Origin: Callaeas wilsoni
Taxonomy: Eukaryota > Chordata > Aves > Passeriformes > Callaeidae
DNA length: 64,000 nucleotides
Reading direction: 5' to 3'
NCBI GenBank assembly: GCA_013398955.1
Contig: VWPU01013670.1
Coordinates: 124,001 to 188,000, forward strand
Within the stretch, counting starts at the first letter, position 1; every line of letters begins with the position of its first letter. The position numbers and the translations under genes were made by a program. The notes below the pieces were generated by a model. The model was not told the origin of the DNA, made no database searches, and saw only the letters and a list, made by a program, of their open reading frames with translations. Below, one piece after another: positions 24,689 to 37,710 of this stretch.

Positions 24689-26766
24689 TTCTGCCATCAT
24701 AATGTTGTTAGTAACTGCATACACTGTTAGTCACAGTTCCTGCTACTCAGATTAAAAAAAAATCCTGACAAGGCTAATGACTGCAAGTGTCTCTGGATAA
24801 AAGACCCACCAGGCATTATAATCCCTCTTCACTCTGAAAGGAATGCAAACCTTCCTCTTGCTCTGTCCCACAAACTTCCTGACAAATTTCAAGTATGAAG
24901 ATATCCTGAAGTAATTGCATTTGAATTTCGTCACACAGAAGATACACTGGAGTCCTGCATACCATAGTTGTCATTTGTCATTGTGAAAATTTTTAATGCC
25001 AATATGAAACTCTAAATAAATTTCTGACATCTGATTTCCAAATATGCATGCATTTTTTTTAACTTAAGCATCCCCATTTCTTTATTTAGAAGGTTCAGAG
25101 TTTTCATATTATTTCCTCAATTTCATACTAAGATCAAAACCTTACTCTCCACTCCAAATTGACAAAAACCCTTTAACTAAATAAATAGCAATCCAATTAC
25201 AAAGTGTAAAGCGGAAGGTTATACATGGACTGACAAGACAGAAGACTAAACAGTTCATTTGCAGCACTTCTATTGTATCTGCTGTCTTAACTTTTTTAGC
25301 CATTTTATTACAAGAAGAAAAATGTAATATTTTACAATACAAGCATTATGAACACTCCATAACTTACAGAGGAGCAGCCAAGTGTTTCCACTGTACTTTT
25401 ATCCTCATAAAAACACCACATTGTCAGAACACAAACTTCCTAGCATAAGAGCTTTTTTGAGTAGGAATATTTCCCACGTTAGAGCCCTAAAGAGACATAT
25501 TTATGTCACTACAAACACTCTTTGCAGTTAACACTTTGTTGTAAAGACTCATTGCAAGTCAAGTATCCTCAAAGTGAAGAGACAGCACTGAGATGCTCTC
25601 AGCTTTCAGATTCTCTGCAGATAACTTGGTCCAGGAGCATTTAACTTGTCTCTTCATCTGATAGAGATGAGAGTGCATTTAGATAATCAAACACAGTCCT
25701 TAAGACTGACTCCATAATTCAGAAAATGGCCTTAGCAATTCACCACATGTATCTAAATCTGAAAGAAAAATTTCTAGGTATTACATCTGTGCTGATAGTA
25801 GTCCGTACCATGGCACCCAGACTCAGGGTTGAACTAAAAAGGGCTTTTGTCTTAAGGGAACTGGAATTAAACCCTCACAGATCTTTTTCCCTAGGTCTAA
25901 TATAGATTTCTATTTTCTGTTTCACTGCATATAATCTTGCATCAACACAACTCACACAGACCCAGTCACTTGAAGTGATAGAGTTCCACCCTGACTTGTA
26001 AACAACAAGCGCCAGAGGAGGGGCGTGGACCTCTTGTCAGCCTTCACCAGCAAAGCACTGGTCTTTCCTGAACTGCCACTTCACTACTCGATTTTATTTA
26101 ATTCCTGACGTCCTTTCCCAAGCAAGCAAAGCAAAAACCCAAAGGGCAATGCACTCTGCACCTCCTGCCCCAGCTGTACAAGAGTCTGCACTCCCCATGT
26201 CCTCAGCCCTGCAGCAAGGGGACCTCCAATTGTGGACATGCAGGATTTCTTTTTCTTTTTTTTCCCCACAAGATTGAGCTGAATGTTACTCATGATCAGA
26301 AAAGCACATAAAGCTCCTGAGCCTAAGGCTGCAGTGCATCTGTCAGAGCAGAGCTAAAATAAGGTTCAATATTTTGGCTTTCCTATACTGTACAAGATTA
26401 TTTGGCACTGTGCTTTCTGAGCTTGTGAGGTCAGGCCTTCAATGTTGCTTTGTTATTATGTGGACTTAAGAGGTCAGTTTAAGGTCTTCTGAGCTTTTAA
26501 TTTTGGAACATTGTTTTGCTATCCATCCACACCCTTCCGAACAAAATGAAAGCAGCACAACAAATATTCAGTGAGAATCACAGCTCTATCTGTGCGTGCC
26601 ACAGGGAGATGAAAATCTCCTTTCAGCTTGAGTATTCATCATGGAGATGCCTGTAAGCTCCAGATACATTTTCCAGGCATTTAAGACTTGCAAATTATAA
26701 AACTTTTCTCTGAATTTTTCATACAACTATGACTCTATTAAAACTGCTTCAAAATCTGCTTTTTTA

Positions 26767-26805
26767 AACTAAAGATGCAGGAACTTGCACGTATCATCTT
26801 TAGTT
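26767..26805. repeat. 11-bp inverted repeat with 17-nt loop
   Basis: AACTAAAGATG (26,767-26,777) pairs exactly with CATCTTTAGTT (26,795-26,805). Beyond one A-G mismatch, three more T-A pairs extend the stem. A match of this size is close to what chance allows in a window this large. Confidence 0.6.
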
Positions 26806-28065
26806 GAAACATCTGAGCTCCTGAAGTGCTCTCTTCTTGGACAGACTGTGTAGAGAGTTTTTTACTCATATATAATAAATTAATAATTTAACTTGCTGTT
26901 TTCAAAACCAGCAGTGTTGGTGTTGTAATGCAGATCATAATCACCTTCAGAGAGCAAATAAATGCCAATGAGGTTATGTATTGGCTTTAAGGATGGTAGA
27001 ACATGACCTCACACCTCATTCATATGTCATCAAGCTGCAGGGTGAGTCACTAAGCAATTCACTTCTTTGTTTGCCAGGACAAAAGCACTAATGAAAAAAA
27101 TATCCCTCTGAAATTCTTTTCTGTTAAGAATATGCCAGCTGCTGGAAGTGAGGTTGCTCATGAGCCTACTGAGCTACTCACTTTATTTAAACTTTTGACT
27201 TTGTATTGCGCACCAATTTCTACCATTTCAGGAAGACTGTATAGCAAAAGTTAAGATTTCTTACTCGCCATGAGAAAGAACTTACACTTTGATTTCAGGC
27301 GTGTTTGGGATAGATCTGTTTACTCTTTTCAAGGAAAAATCTTGGATATATCATATTAAGCAAATAAAACAGAACGTCTACAGAACCAACAGAATGTTTT
27401 TTGTTAAATTTGCTGAATATTTTCTTATTCCATGTTAGTCTAGTTTGCACAGCATCACATCTTTTAACTATCGTCGTACATGTCAAAATATAAAAGAGAG
27501 CATAATTCCTATTATGTAGTCACTGAGTTCTAGAGTATTTTGGTTAACTCTACAGGAGTTTTTCACATAAAACATATTAAAACGACATGACTCTATTATT
27601 AGATGAGATTCAAAGCCAGGTTTCTGAGGCTGTTGTCTTTGATGCTGTGTTGGCACAAACCTAAGTATTACTCCAACTACAACCCTATTGTGAAACTCTT
27701 CCAGGGGCAACATCAATACTATTTTGGATGACAAATGACTTTTCTTAAAAAGCCTCTCATTGAGCCAATGACATATTAATTCTTAAATCTTAAAATCCAT
27801 TTCTTCACAAATGTATCTTTTTTAACACTGTTGTTTTGCCGGCAGGAATAGGACTATTGTTGAAGTGAACTGGCATGCTTTTTAGCTGAATTTCCGTTTA
27901 TTGAAACAACAGTGCCTTGCAAGGTCCTAGGTAACTTTCTGACCCCGAAAAAGCAGAGGCCTTTACAGGTAGCCCTCTGGTTGACTGCTTTTCTGACTCC
28001 AGAGTCTGGGAAGAGATGTTATTTTTAATCAGTTTTTATGCCTTAATCCTAGAAAGAACATTTCC

Positions 28066-28083
28066 TTTTTTTTTTTTTTTTTT
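28066..28083 (+). repeat. Poly(T)18
   Basis: Eighteen uninterrupted T. No retroposed gene sequence or flanking duplication was recognised next to it, so I read it as a homopolymer rather than a retrocopy tail. Confidence 0.9.
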
Positions 28084-28640
28084 GAGTATGCATTGGTTAC
28101 ACTAGTTTTTTAGCAAAGAGATTAAACTAGATAAAAAGCAATTTATTGCCAAGTACACTGGGTATTTGGCACCAGCTCCCCTCACCAACAAATTTTGTGT
28201 TGAGCTGTTAAATAATCTCTTGTCCTACTTCTCCATATGTGAGCCTGGAAATACCTATCTGAGATTATCCTTTTCAGATGTAATCTTCAGTGACCCAAAA
28301 TAATGAGAGAGAAACATTGTCTTTCTGATTCCTGGGGCCTTTATTCTTCCTTGTCCCCAAATAACATCGTCTTGAGTTCATACTTCAGTAACTGTTTTCC
28401 AGCAGCCTATAGATTCAAGTAATCATAGGATCTTCCTAAACCAAGGAAAAAAAAGTTCACACTGTAGACGTAGCCCAAAAATTCAACACTGCATTGTAGT
28501 TCAAATTCTCTGTGCTATTCTCAGCCTTGAAGTGATATTCTGAACACCTCTACAGCCTCTAAAGGAAATGCTTCATTATTTCTTTGATGGTTGCCAATTG
28601 TCTACTACTGTCTTTACTACCCTGGAGGTAACTACATACA

Positions 28641-28790
28641 GAAAACAAACAAACAAAAAAACAAACAAAAAACTCCAAACAACAACAACAACAACAACCA
28701 AACAAAAAAACCCCAAACAAACAAAAAAAACCCAACCGAAACAAAACAGAAAACCCAAAACACCAAAAAAATCCGAACAACAACAAAATA
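28641..28790 (+). repeat. A/C-rich simple repeat (CAAA/CAA/CCAAA)n
   Basis: About 150 bp almost free of T and poor in G, made of CAAA, CAA (28,679-28,697) and CCCAAA units. The opposite strand is open in several frames here and yields Phe/Cys/Leu/Val-rich translations, which are artefacts of the composition. Confidence 0.93.
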
Positions 28791-31700
28791 GAGACAAAAT
28801 ATAGAGAAAGACAACATGACATTCTTGATCAAAGCAGAGTGGGCATTTTGTGTTCCAGCTTCGCAATGAACAGAGTACTCAGAAGCACTGAAAATTTATA
28901 ACTAGTCTTATCCTTTTCTTAAAAGCAGCCTCCCACTAATAATATACACATTATACAGGGTTTTAGCTGTGTGCTAAAATACAGCTAGAAATAAACACAG
29001 TGATAGACAGTATACAAATGAAAAACAGTCTGAAGTAGTATCCACCTAATAACTATATGCTAAATGCATATATTTTCTTAGTTCTTTGAAATTGTAATTC
29101 CTATGCGAACCATAAGTATGGCGCATCTGCTAATCCTTATATTTTTCTATCCTAATCTATAGGAGTTCTTATACAGAGTTAAAAACCACAACAGCTCAGT
29201 GCTTCACTGTATAATATCACCATGCCTGTGCTTTGCACTGGCTCACCAAAGAGTGCTTCATCCCTAGATTATGAACATCCTTCATCTGAGTTATATGGAA
29301 CGAATTATGTTGCCCTAACTCACCGTATGTTGGTCATCAATGACATGAACTAAGGTTCTCAGGCCAAGGTAATGGAAATCTTTTCCTAGTGGCAGTGGGC
29401 TCTAAAATATATCTTTACTTTTGAAACGAAAATAAAACGTGGTGGTGGTACTGTCATAAATGAAAGGTAAAGGAAACGTTCCATATTGCTCTGAATGGAA
29501 ACTGGGAAGCTGCAAGAATTCAGGCTCCCATCTGCAACCCATAATGACTGGCAAACAATTCTGCAATTTTTCACCGCAGCTGCAGCCAGCCCTGAAAAAA
29601 AATTCCCATATTTGACAAGTTTCCTAAATTACAATTCTCAACCAATTGCTCTATTTGGCTGCCCCAAATAGGCCACCTGAGTTTGCAGATAAAGTCAAAA
29701 TCAAATGGTTAAGTTGATAAAGTTTTCAAAATACATTTCAATTAATCAAAAATATTTAATTAAATCACCTTTGTTGTCTCCTTCTGGAATTAATCTCTGC
29801 AACGAACTCTTTCCTTGACACTCCTGGTTGCAAATGTATTTTCAGAAACAAGAGACATTTACTAACCTGAGGTACAGTTGTCAAAACCTATGAGATCGTA
29901 TGATCTTGGAATGAAAGACAGAAAAATTGTTCATATCCATGTAATTGATTGGGGAAGAAAATACTTGGTAGGGTGCTAAAAGCTAAATTTAAATTTAAAG
30001 CCCCTTCAATTAACATACTTCTTGCATTTTTTTCCTCCTAATCACTGATATCATTCAGAATCTGTTTAGCTGAAGATACTTTATTTAAATCTTACAAGAG
30101 ATTAGCTGTGTGTGAAACAGCATTGGTTTCTATTTAGCTTTCAGAGGTCACTAGTAATGTAAGGTAATAGGAAAATCTACAGTGAAGATTCCAAATTCTG
30201 ATAAACAAAGCAGAGTCTTCCTGTGCCAGAGGCAGTCAGAGGATGCACAAGTGCTTCACTGACCATAGAGATCCTCCATCAGACACCAATGGTTCAGTAG
30301 CAATTTTCTGCATTTAATGGTTATTGACAAATGCAAATTCCTGTTAATGAGCTGATTGAAAATAACTTGCAACTGTTGCAGCATCCCAGCTATCAAGTGA
30401 CACTAAGGCACCTGGTTCCAGACCATGGAGACAAGTGCTTCCAAGGAGAATTTGTCCCCTTGAATGTGATCTTCTTTGCAGATCTGACTGGGTTCCTTCT
30501 GTAGGAAGGAATCATACTACGTGCTTGAAGGGAGCTAGAACTGACACAGATCTTTGTCTTTTAGAAATTTATACTGATCCCGAGCCATGCCTTTTCACAT
30601 GGACAGCTTGGAACAGACCTGGAAACTATAAAAAGCACATCACAACCAACGAAAGCTTCACATCTATAATCTTCAAAGACTCATAAAACTGGAGCAAATG
30701 ATTCATGGTTCCTATTGCTGCATCCTAATCATACACAATTCACAGTTCTACATGGTTTGGGAGCAAAGTGAAACTTCACAGTTATGAACAAGTTGTGCTT
30801 AAAGAGTTTGAATTTATTCAAGCCCTAAACTTGTATTCGAAGGTTGTAGTTTTGAATGCAAACCCACACTCCGTCAACAAACGTAATGAAAGAATTTGCA
30901 TGAGAGTCCCCAAGCCAAACTGAGCTGTTTCAGACTACTGCAGTGAGATATACGTGGTGCTGCCTGAGCCTTCCGTTCTTCAAAGCAAAAAGCAGGAGGC
31001 AGATACAGAAACCATGGATCTTAACATTCAGCTCTGAACACCCCAGAGGTCATTGCTTGCCAGGCCATCTCAGCTGGTGAATCAAAGTACCTAAGACATC
31101 CAATCTTTTATTACAGAAGGGGTAAAAACCTCTCACTTTTGTTATTTTTAATTCCAGATTAGTTTAAAATAGTTCTTATGAAAAAGGAAGCAAAGAGGAC
31201 ATAATCTTACCCTAAATTTTGCCTTTCTCTTATTTAATTTTGCCTTTCCTTTGGTGGAGATGAAGTATATTAGCCCACCTGAAATTAAGCTACTTGGCAT
31301 GAAGCCGAATATTTAATAGCCTGAAATGAAGCCAAATTATTTCCTTCTTTCTTTGCATCTCTCTTCTATCTGCTTTTATTGTCTTGGTTGGATCTAAGCC
31401 AACAGACTAATATTAAAATATTTCCAGCTGCTCAAGATGTCTATTGGAAAACACCTCCCATGACTGACAGAACAACAGACACCATGGGAATAATATCCTG
31501 AACTTCTCAGAGGAAAATTAAAAGCATCTTTTTAAACTGACAGATTACTTTTTAGGTAAGAGTCCTATCTAAGAGTCATCTTTTTTTCACAGACTGGGAG
31601 ATGATCATAAACTGTGAATAAACTCAATAAAAACCAGCAATTTTGTTTACCTCTCCATTCCTCTGGCTGTGAACTGAGTCAGATCATCTGTCTTCCGCTG

Positions 31701-33244
31701 GACTGCTGATTGAACGGAGTAACATCAGCTCTGACCAAACACAAATGAATATACAGCATAATTCTACATAAGACAATATCCAAAGAAAACTGCCAGCTAC
31801 TGATTTTTTATAACAATATTTATAGTCAAAGACAAACTGAAACCCCCTGAGATACAAATCTAGGGAGTATTTATTCCATTAGCGTCAAACTCACTTTTCT
31901 TTGAAATTACCTGATAAAATCAAAGTAAACTTGGACCTGTAATAGCATTAACACGTCATTTCTATTTCAGACCAGAAGGAAGGATTACACAACAGAAAGA
32001 TGATTTCCCACCACTCCCTGGGCCGCCGCCCCCAAACATAGTAATTTTCAGGCACTAAAACATACTGCTTATTCCCAAAAAACATTATCCAGGACATAAA
32101 TATAAACCTTAATGAACAATGCACTGATGTATGAGAAGACTAATTAAATGAGTTACTAAAATAAGCATGTTTTACACAGCATAATGACACCATCAGAAGT
32201 TCCTGTGCTTTCCGATACTCAGAAATACAGCATATTCATCTCAGTTTTTAAAGACTGTTTTCTCGCCTTTGATTTTAAACATAAATGATATGATGTCATT
32301 GACTAAAGTTATTTTGAAATAGGTTTGGCAGTTTGCTTATAAGCTACAACTTGCTTTTAAGTTACAACTCTTACTGTCAGAAATAATCAAATTCCTTTAA
32401 AATACTGCCTCTAACTGAGTGACAAAATGTCTGTGGATTTTATTTAGGTCAAGATTATTTGAAGATACGACTAAATAGGCATACTAGTGTCATATAGCTG
32501 TCATTTTAAGAACAGCTTCTTTTTGAAGTTGACTGGAAGCACATATTCAACTCCCTTGTATGGTGTAGCTCCCAGTAAATTAAGTATTCTCCTTAAGCTA
32601 TAGATTTCCTTTCTCAATTAAGAATTAACATTAGACACAGAACCAGTAAAGAGATTTTAATATAGTATCATAGACTTTTCATCTTAATAAAGACCTAACT
32701 CCAACTCATAAATGTTCTTTCTTAAAATAAATAAGGAGAAGTATGTCATAGCACATTTTCATCTCAAGAGTTAATAGAGAACTCACAAGTATTGATGCCT
32801 GCTTCCCTCATTGTTGATGGATATAGCACTTCTGTTTGTAGGAGAGTCTTAAAATTTTTAATGCAACTGCATAGAACTTTTAGTGTCTGCCAAAGTTTAT
32901 CTAGTCAAACTTTTTATCTGATTCAATCACAGAAGGCAACCAATCCTTTACCTTACTACATAACCTACTTACACTCATCTGATATAATCTCACAGATATC
33001 ATTCGTCTTACCTTTGCACATCCAAGTATCTATCCGCCTCGCCTTCCTATAAATAAAATTCCTTAAAATTTGCATTTCTCTAAATTTTGCTATTCATGGA
33101 AACTCTGAATTCACTGAAGGATTAAACTACCCCAATCATTACGTCTTGTAGCACCTTGAGTCAGTAGATGGAAGTATCTTTACAAATGAACTCTAGACAA
33201 TATTACCTCACTCAAAACACCCTTACAGAGGAATTATAGACAAC

Positions 33245-33278
33245 ATTGCCTCTATTGGAATGGCAAATAGAGGGCAAT
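33245..33278. repeat. Imperfect inverted repeat, 12-bp arms with one bulge
   Basis: ATTGCCTCTATT (33,245-33,256) is the reverse complement of AATAGAGGGCAAT (33,266-33,278) except for one extra G. The loop is nine nucleotides. It lies about 150 bp upstream of the LTR at 33,429. Confidence 0.6.
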
Positions 33279-33685
33279 ATGGGGAATTTGTGACAGTAAA
33301 ATGGGCAACAGACATACAGCGGGCCAGTGGCAAGGCTGTTAACAGCAGGTAAGTCTACTGGATCCCAGGTAATTCCAATGAAAACTTTCTGATGAAAACC
33401 ATGACAAACATTATCTGGGGATTGCTGATGGTGCTGGTTTTGGCTGGGATAGAGTTAATTTTCTTCCCAGTAGCTGGTGTGGATCCTATCTGTTTTGGAT
33501 TTTTACTGAAAACTGTGTTGGTACCACATGATGTGTTCGTTATTGCTGAGCAGGGCTTTACAGTGTTAAGGCCTTTTCTGCTCCTCACATCAGCTCACCA
33601 GAGATTAAGCTCTGGGTGCACAACATATTGGGAGAGGACACAGCTGGGACAGCTGATCCCAAAGGACCACAGGGATATTCCATAA

Positions 33686-33691
33686 CACGTG
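33686..33691 (+). promoter_or_regulatory. E-box CACGTG upstream of the LTR TATA box
   Basis: A palindromic E-box 13 bp upstream of the TATA-like CATATAAA in the LTR at 33,429-34,143. In related LTRs, as I recall them, this position carries a CRE-like TGACGTCA sequence, so the E-box may have arisen by mutation. Function is not shown. Confidence 0.4.
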
Positions 33692-33704
33692 GCATCATGC
33701 TCAG

Positions 33705-33712
33705 CATATAAA
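33705..33712 (+). promoter_or_regulatory. TATA box of the LTR promoter
   Basis: CATATAAA, followed by CCTGGGGGG, in the position expected for the U3 promoter of this LTR group. It could in principle drive a transcript to the right. Confidence 0.6.
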
Positions 33713-33841
33713 CCTGGGGGGCAGTTGGCAGAAGCGCCACTGCTCAGGCATGGCTTGGCATGAGTCAGTTGGGGGTGAGCAATTGTTTTCATTTGCACAA
33801 TTTGCCTTTATTTCCCTCTCTTTGTTATTTTCATTACAAAC

Positions 33842-33883
<42 letters not shown>

Positions 33884-33893
33884 TACTACTATC
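33842..33893 (+). repeat. (ATT)n microsatellite within the LTR
   Basis: About thirteen ATT units followed by ACT units. It sits between the T-rich part and the ATTAAA signal of the LTR. Other members of this LTR group, as I recall them, also carry ATT-rich sequence here, so the array probably grew from an element-borne seed. Confidence 0.93.
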
Positions 33894-36800
33894 ACTTTAG
33901 ATTTAACTTCATGTAATTTCATTCCACTTATTAAACTGATTTTATTTCAAATGACAAATTTTCTCACTTCTACCCTTCCAAATCTCTTCCTCCATTCTAC
34001 TGGGAGTGAGCAAATAGCTGTAACAGGCTCACGTGGGAGAAGTGCATTTTTGCAGGTTACTGATGTGAGAGGGGCATGGTTACAACTCACGGGGATTGGT
34101 ATGGATGTCAGTTCATAGTGGGTGGTTAAACTGAGTAATGCCACGAATCAGTAATAGTGTGTGGAAACGTAGTACCTTTTTGTGGTAGCAGAGAAGCTGA
34201 TCCAACATTTCTATCAGATCAATAGAAATCTCTTTCATGGAAGAATGCAAAGAGTTTGCAAAGAGTAGCTAATATTGAGTAAGCAATGAATTCACACTGG
34301 ATGTTTTCTCAGGGTTAGCTTTAAGAGCATGAGTGTGGATGTCCACTTATGGTGACCAGCAGCCAAAGGAAGAAAACAGCAACACAAAGATTCCTCACCA
34401 CTGAATATGTCTTTTTATAGCAAGGTAGCTCTATGTATATTGCAGGCACTGACACTAGCCACCAGACATTTAAACTCCCATTTTGAGGACAATTGGTTTG
34501 GAATGGAACACAGTGTTATTCAGGTCTTGAAGTAAATTTTGAATAATTTGATTTGTCTAAAACAATCCCCATCTTATCTTCTCTTTGCTGAAATGCTCTT
34601 CCAGAGCAGGAAGAGATATAACAGAAAATAGGATGATTTCCTATAACTTTCTATCTTCTGACATTTAAGCTACCTGCCTGGAGCAATAAGGCATTCTTCA
34701 CAGCTCTCTCATATTCATAGTGAACTTCAAGAGATGAAATATCTTCTTTCCCTAGGCCCTGGTATATTACAGTTCCACAGAAGACACAATTCTTCGTAAT
34801 TTTTTGTGAGGGGCATGTGGCATATATGAATGACAAGTCATATCCAAGCACTGCATGACATGCCCTTTATCCAAAGAAAATAATCAGCCCTCAGAGAATG
34901 CAGCTGGTGTATCTTCACTTAGAATATTTCACAGAGGCTGAGACAATCTAATCACTTTTTGTATCAAAATTGTTATAAAACATTAGAGTAAAGTGTGGAC
35001 TCATCATAATTTCAAATTCTTCTTCCCAAGGTTCTTCAAACCACAGACCTTATGTTGTACAAAAAGAAGCATTTACACATCTTTTCAAACCACCCCCCTA
35101 CCCTCATCCTATTCCTATCAGAGAGCACTAAAATCTGAAAGAGTAAACATTCATAGCCCTGTAATAGGAAACCAAACATAATTTTCAACACTGGCATGCT
35201 GAGGTTGCTGCTGTTCTTTCTTTTGTAAATTACTAAATCTTAGTACAAAAGTTTCAAGGGTCCTTGAATGTGAATACAAAGAAATTTGTCAAAACTAACT
35301 GCAGCATAAGGACTATTTTAAAAAAGTAGACACTAAAGGAGAAAATTCCTTTGAAACACATTAAATTTTGGGCAGCAAATGCAGACAGCTAGGGTACATA
35401 TTTATATTCACACTGAAGTATGCAAAACTTGCTATGTAATTCAGAGCAAAAAGTCTCAGGCTGGGAGAGAATCATATTAACAGACATTTACAGGAACTTG
35501 CTCAATTGCAGCCACTCAGGCAACAGGATCTCCTGGTGAGAGCCAGTTTATCCTTTTATAGTCATGGAGTCCCTTTACGCAACCAAGGGGTACATTAAAC
35601 ATAGATGTGGCACTTATAAAACAGAATTACATAACTGTACACTGACTAAACTCTCAGGTTTTGATAATTTCTACCCATTGCAGAAGAAAACTACTGAAGT
35701 CAATGGACACTCTTTTCTGAATAAAAACATTAGGGTTTGACTCTCACAGTTTCAAGCCAAACATATTTAAACCCTGAAGACTAAGACGAAGGAACAACAG
35801 CCATATTCTGATTGTTGAATCTACCAGTCATATATGAAAAAAAAGGCAATTTCCACTTCAAATGCTACAAAAAAAAAGAAGCAAAGAGGGAACTGAAAGT
35901 AATATACTGCTGTAGATTTATTGTATTCCCTTGGAGTCAGCTTTTCTTGGCAGCCTGCACTGCCTTTGGGGATCTTGGGGGAAACCTGCAGGTTGTGGAG
36001 AGGTTCTGCAGAGACTCTTGCCAAATTAGACTTCTCTCACTGAACTCAGACTGGTTTGAGAAACTCATTAAAAAATCAAAAGCTTCCTAACATATTTGTT
36101 TATGTTGACAGCTCCATTCAAATATAGGTGATGTGTTTATAGAAATTTGTTGTAAATTCTTTCAGTAGAAGAAATGCGCTAGCTTCAGTCATCTTACAGC
36201 TCCTGTCCCAGTGCACTATGCTTCCTGCTTCAGAGCAGTGCTGCAAAAAACCCCACACAACCAAAAGCATCAAATAAACATGGTTTGCAACAGCAGAGTC
36301 ATATCAAATATCCACAGACTGTTAACATTCTTAGTGAAATGTTCTGTCTCACACTTAGTTTCTTTGTATAGTACCAAATGCTTTCAGCTTTATAAAGGCT
36401 CATATGCAACATTTTGGAAGTAGAACCAAAGACATTCTTGCACTCAGGACACAGGGAAGTGATCTTAACCTACCTTTGTGGAACACAAGGCAATATTCCA
36501 GGGGAAGACACTTTCTTCACCACATCTTGTTTCAAAATACAAGATAGCTGCGGAGGGGAACCTTACACTGCTTTATTTTCTTTTACAGCCAGGCAATGGT
36601 TTTCTGATAAGAAATAGTTCCCAGAGCCAAAATAGCCTCCTGTTTCCTACTGTGCATTTTAATATTTCCAAAATGAAGACTTCACCAATAATCTGACTTG
36701 GTTTCCTGAGTCTGAATCAGCATTAGTGAGTACTGCATCTCTATTGTGGAGCTCATAGAAGCATGGGCATAAAATGAGCCCACTCTTACGAAATAATAAT

Positions 36801-37655
36801 ACAGTAATAACATACATGGATATATAAGTACATTAGAGCACTAGGTACTCTTGGAAGCTAATACTGTATTTAATAAGGCTTAATTCCATATCATGTAAAT
36901 GATGCAAGATATAACAGCAGGTTCAAGTTTTATCAGTACCTCCAATTAAGAAAAAAACAAAAAGAAGGGGGGGAGGGAAAGCAAAGTTTTTGCAGAGAAA
37001 GGATTACAGACCAAGCTAGACAGACAGATATTCACCTCCAGATTAATGTAGCTAATAAACTGAGGAGAGAAATATGAAAATAGGTATTGATTAGCATCCT
37101 GGAGACAAGCAAATTTAAGGGAAAGTGAGGAGTTCTAGCAGTCAAGCTGAGTAAAATCTAGCAGAAAGAAAATTAAGAAAAACAGGAGGTACATCAACCA
37201 CGAGCACCAAATAAAACAGAGCTTTGCCTTATGCCAAGTAGTGTAAACAACAGTATTCTGGCTATTATCCAAAAAGGAAAATATTTTATCTTTAACAGAA
37301 TTGGGCTCCTAGGAGAAACAATCAAGAGGTCAATTAAAATTCTGAGACCATGTTTGATTGGCTTCTGAAAGGTATCACGGCCGCCTGCAATAGTAGAAAA
37401 CAAACCCCCCCTCAGTTCCATGTTTATTGATAAACAGGTATTTTATAACAACTGATGGCCACACTAACTCCAAGAAGAGTTAGGTTTGTTGCTCGGAGGC
37501 ACTGCTTTTGCCTCTACACAAGAACATGAGAAATGGAATAGGACCTTCCTGATTTCCACATGAACTCAGCCCAACAGTACAGTGCTCATCAGGACTTGAC
37601 ACATGGATAACATCTGTGTCCTTGCAGCCTTACACAGCGATCCAAGACTCTTGTC

Positions 37656-37710
37656 AGCATATAACATAAGCTGACTTATATAAGCATAATATATAAGCAT
37701 ATAACATAAG
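37656..37710 (+). repeat. Local direct duplication, AGCATATAACATAAG twice
   Basis: The same 15-mer occurs at 37,656-37,670 and 37,696-37,710, a 40-bp period, with related TATAAGCATAA sequence between. This is a small AT-rich tandem duplication. Confidence 0.85.

Larger units (their letters stand above)
21687..33428. other. Unique AT-rich non-coding DNA with simple repeats
   Basis: About 11.7 kb without a supported gene. It holds simple repeats at 21,864, 23,104, 28,066 and 28,641 and an 11-bp inverted repeat at 26,767-26,805, all listed separately. It also contains the unassigned frame at 24,215-24,688. I recognise no CR1 or LTR here. A possible CR1 trace near 32,667-32,710 is too degraded to annotate. 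Confidence 0.55.
33429..34143 (+). mobile_element. Solo LTR of an avian endogenous retrovirus, with internal (ATT)n
   Basis: The U3 start GGTTTTGGCTGGGATAGAGT and the following AATTTTCTTCCCAGTAGCTG are characteristic of a widespread avian LTR group. They are followed by GGGAGAGGACACAGCTGGGA and GATATTCCATAAC. A TATA box (CATATAAA, 33,705-33,712) is followed by GTGAGCAATTGTTTTCATTT, the T-rich TTTATTTCCCTCTCTTTG, an (ATT)n array (33,842-33,893), an ATTAAA signal (33,930-33,935) and the U5-like TTTTCTCACTTCTACCCTTCC. A final GGTTAAACTGAG near 34,120 resembles the usual LTR end. Between about 34,025 and 34,120 the sequence is longer than I expect for the family, suggesting an insertion or an unusual variant. 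The exact ends and target duplication could not be fixed. No internal retroviral genes are adjacent. I believe the family is ERVL-like, from memory. Confidence 0.82.

Noticed and set aside
28066..28083. Poly(T) run as the tail of a minus-strand processed pseudogene
   Set aside because: No recognisable coding sequence or target duplication flanks it on either side.
28423..28460. AATCATAGGATC, resembling the start of a minus-strand CR1
   Set aside because: The following sequence does not continue as CR1. A match of about ten bases is expected by chance.
28559..28866. Minus-strand frames rich in Phe, Cys, Val and Leu resembling a membrane protein
   Set aside because: They are the complement of the CAAA/CAA simple repeat. 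All three frames give hydrophobic translations, which is a compositional effect.
32667..32710. Possible minus-strand CR1 terminus (ATCATAGACTTTTC, then AAGACCTAACTCCAACTC)
   Set aside because: Only scattered matches to a CR1 end remain, with no further CR1 sequence to the right. It is too degraded to support by eye.
33392..33685. A 97-codon frame that begins with a hydrophobic, signal-peptide-like stretch
   Set aside because: It covers the U3 region of the LTR at 33,429-34,143. The hydrophobic start comes from T-rich U3 sequence.
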